A model generated the notes under the pieces. The model searched no databases and was not told the DNA's origin. It saw only the letters and a program-made list of their open reading frames with translations. The translations under genes were made by a program, and so were the position numbers. Positions 60,761-64,000 of a stretch of DNA of 64,000 nucleotides are shown piece after piece. This DNA is from Streptomyces sp. NBC_01233 (lineage in GTDB: Bacteria; Actinomycetota; Actinomycetes; Streptomycetales; Streptomycetaceae), in NCBI RefSeq assembly GCF_035989305.1, contig NZ_CP108514.1:9838501-9902500 (forward strand), read 5' to 3'. How positions within the stretch are numbered: position 1 is the stretch's first letter; each line of letters starts with the position of its first letter.

Positions 60761-60984
60761 GGGCGATCGTCTCCCTGCGGATACTGCCGGATCTGTTCCT
60801 CGCGGCCGATTCCCGGGCGTTGCCGCTTGGCGGAACGGCCTGCGGCGTGACGCCCACCGACGTCTTCCGTACGGCCGCTCACGGCTTCGTCCGCTGCCTG
60901 TCGCGCCGCGCGGTCCCCGCTCTCGCCGACTGCCTCCGACGGCGGTGTGGGCACACGGTGACGCGGCTGCTCCGGTCGGCTCAT
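60757..60984 (-). CDS. 75-residue polar, disordered protein coupled to the ADF-like gene
   Basis: ATG 60984 has GGAGG six bases upstream and reads MSRPEQPRHRVPTPPSEAVG, ending RQYPQGDDRP. It is rich in Arg, Gln, Glu, Asp and Pro with no hydrophobic core, so probably disordered. Its TGA (60757-60759) overlaps the GTG of the ADF-like gene (GTGA), a sign of translational coupling. I recognise no family. It may be a partner or regulator of the ADF-like protein, or merely a leader ORF. Confidence 0.6.
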   Translation of the reverse strand: MSRPEQPRHRVPTPPSEAVGESGDRAARQAADEAVSGRTEDVGGRHAAGRSAKRQRPGIGREEQIRQYPQGDDRP

Positions 60985-61121
60985 GTCGCACCTCCTCGAT
61001 GCCCGGGCCGATCTGCTCGCGGTACGGGGCCCGCTCGCGTCAAGTCTCCTCGCTCCCGTCCCGAGCCGCCTGGTGGCGACTGCCCGGCCCCCGGCCGGCG
61101 AAACCCGGATGCAGCCGCGCG

Positions 61122-62063
61122 TCAGGCGGCCGGCGCGTCGTCGGGCACGGGGCCGGCGGCCCAGGCCGGCACCGGCGCCGGAGGCAGGGACCACCGAACC
61201 AGCCGGACCGCTGCGCGGGCCACGGGCCGGACCCACCACCGCTCCAGCGGGAATCGCCGGGGCAGCCCCAGCTCCGCCCGGGCCCAGTCCGGCAGGAGGA
61301 CGACCGCACCCGCGGCCAGGGCCGCGTACGGCAGGCGCAGCGTCCACGGCAGCGGCGGGTGGCGGAGGATGAAGCGGGCCGCCTCCCTGGCCTCGGGGGT
61401 GCCGCGCAGCTGCGGCCGGTGGTCGTCGATGCGGGCGGCGAGTTCCGCAGCGGTGCGTGGCGGGTCGGTGACACCCAGCGCCGCCCCGACCAGCGCCATG
61501 CCCGCCACGTACGCGTCCTGGTCCGGGCCGCTCAGCGGGCGGGAGCCGTAGCGCTGGTGGGAGCGGAGGAAGCAGCTCAGCTCGGCGTCGTGCACCCATT
61601 CCAGGAGGGCGGGGTCCGTGGCCGTGTACGGCTCGCCTCCGGGAGCCTGCCCGCTGACCGTCCTGTGCACCGCGATGACCCGGTCGACCGCCCGTTGCGC
61701 GTCCTCCGCCGTGCCGAAGGTGGTGACGGCGAGGAAGGTGCTGATGCTCTGCAGCCTGCCCCAGGGGTCTTCCCGGTACGCGGAGTGCCGGGCCACTGCG
61801 GCCATCGCCAGAGGGTGCAGGGACTGCAGCAGCAGGGCGCTGATCCCGCCGACGAACAGGGCCGCGTCGGCGTGGACCCGCCGCACGGGGTGGTCCGGCC
61901 CGAACCAGCGCGGACCGGGTGTGAGGTGGATGCGGTTCCGGGTGGCGGGCCCCGAGGGCCCGGCCACCCGCAGGAAGAGAGCCTCGCCCAGCCGCGCACG
62001 GGCACGTTCACGGGCGCCCGCGAACGCACGGGCAGCTGTGAAAACCGTCCTCCACCGGCCCAT
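61122..62063 (-). CDS. DUF2236 (mpaB/latex-clearing-type) oxygenase family protein
   Basis: A 313-residue protein. LFVGGISALLLQSLHPLAMA, then ARHSAYREDPWGRLQSISTF and AVTTFGTAEDAQRAVDRVIA, are the DUF2236 signature, followed by LLEWVHDAELSCFLRSHQRY. The family includes MpaB of mycophenolic acid biosynthesis and relatives of rubber oxygenase Lcp; most members are uncharacterised. ATG 62063 starts MGRWRTVFTAARAF. It is transcribed in the same direction as the ADF operon, 138 bases upstream of it. Confidence 0.85.
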   Translation of the reverse strand: MGRWRTVFTAARAFAGARERARARLGEALFLRVAGPSGPATRNRIHLTPGPRWFGPDHPVRRVHADAALFVGGISALLLQSLHPLAMAAVARHSAYREDPWGRLQSISTFLAVTTFGTAEDAQRAVDRVIAVHRTVSGQAPGGEPYTATDPALLEWVHDAELSCFLRSHQRYGSRPLSGPDQDAYVAGMALVGAALGVTDPPRTAAELAARIDDHRPQLRGTPEAREAARFILRHPPLPWTLRLPYAALAAGAVVLLPDWARAELGLPRRFPLERWWVRPVARAAVRLVRWSLPPAPVPAWAAGPVPDDAPAA

Positions 62064-62115
62064 GAGAGCAGTATGCCCACCGGTCGGCTCCGCGGGCACC
62101 GGACCGGCACGGGAG

Positions 62116-62554
62116 CTACTTGCCTTCCAGGGCCTCCACCAGCTGCAGGAGGTTGCCGCCTGCCACGATGAGGGCGAGGTGGTCGTGGTAGTCCCTGCTG
62201 CTGACGATCAGGCCGCCGCGGACGCGCAGCACCAGGATGCTGGCGGCCTCGAAGGTCCGCCCCGTCACCCGGTGGTGCACCTGGTAGTCGAACTCGGCGA
62301 CGACCACCTCCGTCCTCGGTTTCCCGGACGACCACGTTCACCGGGGTCAGTTCCACGGGCGAACTCGCGCAGACCTGGGCGAACCGCTCCCTGAGTGCGG
62401 CCCGCCCCTCGACCCGGCGCGGCCCGACCGGCTCGAAGACGGTCTCCACCACGGCGTCCTCGGCGTAGAGCTCGGCCAACTCGGTGTACCGCCCTGCACC
62501 GATGCCTTCGATCAGCTTTTGGAAGACCTCGCGCGGCGACAGCGTTTGGGGCAT
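62116..62554 (-). pseudogene. SnoaL-like (NTF2-fold) gene with a frameshift
   Basis: MPQTLSPREVFQKLIEGIGA, then AELYAEDAVVETVFEPVGPR and NVVVRETED, lie in one frame. EVVVAEFDYQVHHRVTGRTF to LLQLVEALEGK continues in another after about 62310. Together they make a normal SnoaL-like/limonene-epoxide-hydrolase fold of about 145 residues, so a single short indel has broken it. Divergent from the TetR gene, probably its target. Confidence 0.75.
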
Positions 62555-62673
62555 GACGAACCTCCGGCGAGACCGTGGATAGAATCGGACTAGCGACTCC
62601 GTTTTTACGATACGGACTGGAGACTCCGGTTGTCCAGGGTGGTTCTGCCGTCGCCTGCGAAAGGCGGAGAGGG

Positions 62674-63246
62674 ATGGCTGGCGATCAGGAGCGCCCACTG
62701 AGGGCGGACGCGGCACGCAACCGGGCCAGGCTGCTGGATGTCGCCACGGAGGTGTTCACCACCCGCGGTGTCAGCGTGCCGACCGAGGAGATCGCGCGAA
62801 CCGCCGGGGTCGGAGTCGGCACGCTCTTCAGGCATTTCCCGACCAAGGAGGCACTGCTGGAGGCGGTGATGGTCCGCAGGCTGGAGGAGATGGCGGCCCG
62901 GACCGCGCAGCTGGCCGCCGAGGCCGGACCGGCCGAGGCCTTCTTCGCCTGCTTCCGCCTGGTGGTGGAACAGTCCGAGGGCAAGAGCGAGTTCACCCGG
63001 GCTCTCGCTGCGGCCGGGGTGGACGTGCACGCGTCGCTGCAGGAGCCGACCATGGAGATCCAGGCCCGGCTGGCCGATCTGCTGACCGGCGCGCAACGGG
63101 CGGGAGCGGTCCGCCCGGAGCTGGGCCTGCCGGAGTTCATCGCCCTCCTGGCCGGCACCGGCAGGGCCCTGGAACAGCTCGGAACGGATCCCGAGCCCCG
63201 GGAGCGGATCTTCGACGTCGTCTTCGACGGGCTGCGGCCGCGCTGA
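62674..63246 (+). CDS. TetR-family transcriptional regulator
   Basis: A 190-residue repressor. The helix-turn-helix is VPTEEIARTAGVGVGTLFRHFPTKEALL, split here as residues about 34-61. The ligand domain is helical, with FIALLAGTGRALEQLG near the end. ATG 62674 has GGAGAGGG upstream. The divergent SnoaL-like gene and the imperfect repeat CGGACT-N4-ACTCCG at 62584-62599 in the shared promoter suggest local autoregulation. Confidence 0.88.
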   Translation: MAGDQERPLRADAARNRARLLDVATEVFTTRGVSVPTEEIARTAGVGVGTLFRHFPTKEALLEAVMVRRLEEMAARTAQLAAEAGPAEAFFACFRLVVEQSEGKSEFTRALAAAGVDVHASLQEPTMEIQARLADLLTGAQRAGAVRPELGLPEFIALLAGTGRALEQLGTDPEPRERIFDVVFDGLRPR

Positions 63247-63264
63247 ACCGGCCCGGTGAGGGGG

Positions 63265-63963
63265 CTACGCGGGGTTCTGGAACGTGGGGCGGGACCAGGG
63301 CGCGTCGACGTCGCCGGACTGCGGCCGGAGCCCGAGCTCGCGGAGCTGGTTGACCGCCATCATGGCGGTGAACATCGCATTCGGGTTGGCGCCGCCGACC
63401 CCCAGCTCGGCGAGGCTCTCCCCGTAGCGCGTGGTGAACGCGCTCGGCCGAACCGGGCTGCTCTCCCTGGTCAGGCCGAGCGCCGCGTCCTGCAGGGCCG
63501 TGGCCTGTTCCAGCAACCCGTCCAGGTACGACACCACCTCGGAGCCACGGCGCAGGGCGAAGGTGTGCCCGTCGGTGAGGAGCGCGGCTCCACCCTCCTC
63601 GAAGAGGCGGGCGACGGCGCCGAGCACGGTCTGGATCTTGAGCTGGTCGGCGTCGGCCATCGCACCGCAGGGTCCGTTGCCCTCGTCGGACAGGTGAAGG
63701 ACGCCGCAGTCCCCGAGGTGCACGATCACGTGCCCGGCGCAGTGGCCCTGGCTGCGCAGCACGCGGACGGCGCCGTCGGCGAAGGTCCAGCCGGTGAAGC
63801 GCTGCGAGCCGAGCCGGATCCGTTCCAGCGGCCGCTCCTCGTAGGTCCGGGTCGTCGCGCCGAAGGGCCGCATCGGCTCGAAGAGCGACACCACCTTGTT
63901 GCTGGTCAGCGCGGGCGGAGCGGGCAGCGGCGCCACCCCGGCGATGCGCTCGAAGGACCGCAC
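63265..63963 (-). CDS. MBL-fold hydrolase, C-terminal part (runs toward the window edge)
   Basis: A 232-residue stretch with the second half of an MBL fold: VRVLRSQGHCAGHVIVHLGD (metal His) and VLHLSDEGNGPCGAMADADQ (bridging Asp region). A helical tail (NPNAMFTAMMAVNQLRELGL) follows. The first half would lie beyond the window. At 63977-63982 a GGGG run puts DLDQMR and DPAAYWVRSFE in different frames, so either the gene is broken or one base is wrong. GTG 63963 is only a formal start. Confidence 0.68.
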   Translation of the reverse strand: MRSFERIAGVAPLPAPPALTSNKVVSLFEPMRPFGATTRTYEERPLERIRLGSQRFTGWTFADGAVRVLRSQGHCAGHVIVHLGDCGVLHLSDEGNGPCGAMADADQLKIQTVLGAVARLFEEGGAALLTDGHTFALRRGSEVVSYLDGLLEQATALQDAALGLTRESSPVRPSAFTTRYGESLAELGVGGANPNAMFTAMMAVNQLRELGLRPQSGDVDAPWSRPTFQNPA

Positions 63964-64000
63964 CCAGTAGGCCGCCGGGTCCCCTCATCTGGTCGAGGTC

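Overview
The window looks like Streptomyces, or a very close relative. It is very GC-rich with strong third-position G/C bias, GTG starts and GGAGG ribosome sites are common, and the gene content is typical (lone GltD, GntR-TetR fusion regulator, class E-like sortase, VanZ, CsbD, PRC-barrel, DUF6777, DUF2236 and CYP152 families). The extreme load of insertion sequences (14 recognisable elements from nine families) suggests a chromosome arm or a large plasmid. There is no rRNA, tRNA, CRISPR array, integrase or conjugation gene.

Layout. 0-13 kb: catabolic and housekeeping genes (MBL hydrolase, PIG-L deacetylase, enoyl-CoA hydratase, FGE-like protein, dienoyl-CoA-reductase-like SDR, and an operon of one quinone oxidoreductase plus two overlapping acyl-CoA dehydrogenases, then an orphan gltD). 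An IS110 element sits at 3.4-5.2 kb. 13.2-18.1 kb: three unrelated IS elements (IS1634, IS701, IS1182) stand head to tail, each bounded by the tetranucleotide CTAG, all placed between the gltD stop codon and its terminator. 18-34 kb: GAPDH, AraC-type and GntR-TetR regulators, FAD monooxygenase, ABC exporter, an editing-less AlaRS paralogue, TOPRIM protein, sortase, secreted proteins, and a membrane protein with a roughly 390-residue Pro/Gly/Lys/Gln tail. 34.4-37.5 kb: an IS3 element broken by an IS4 element. 37.5-44.8 kb: a small ArsR/quinol-monooxygenase/FAD module and a stress cluster (CsbD, two PRC-barrel proteins, MscS, VanZ). 44.8-57.2 kb: an IS graveyard with a three-level nest (ISAzo13 holding IS256 holding IS110), an IS1380, a frameshifted IS701, and an IS4 holding an IS3. 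57.2-64 kb: membrane, CBS, P450, ADF/cofilin-like, DUF2236, SnoaL-like, TetR and MBL genes.

The most novel-looking item is a translationally coupled minus-strand operon at 58.9-61.0 kb: a 75-residue polar protein, a 135-residue protein that matches eukaryotic ADF/cofilin along its whole length, and a CYP152-type P450. Next in interest are the two IS110 copies. They appear identical over about 1.68 kb but differ at about 22% of positions in a 120-bp leader where the bridge RNA of IS110 elements would be expected.

Several genes are broken by single-base changes (28.65, 46.83, 54.26, 62.3 kb, probably 63.98 kb). These are either real decay or sequencing errors in homopolymers. All functional statements come from reading motifs by eye; no database search was run.
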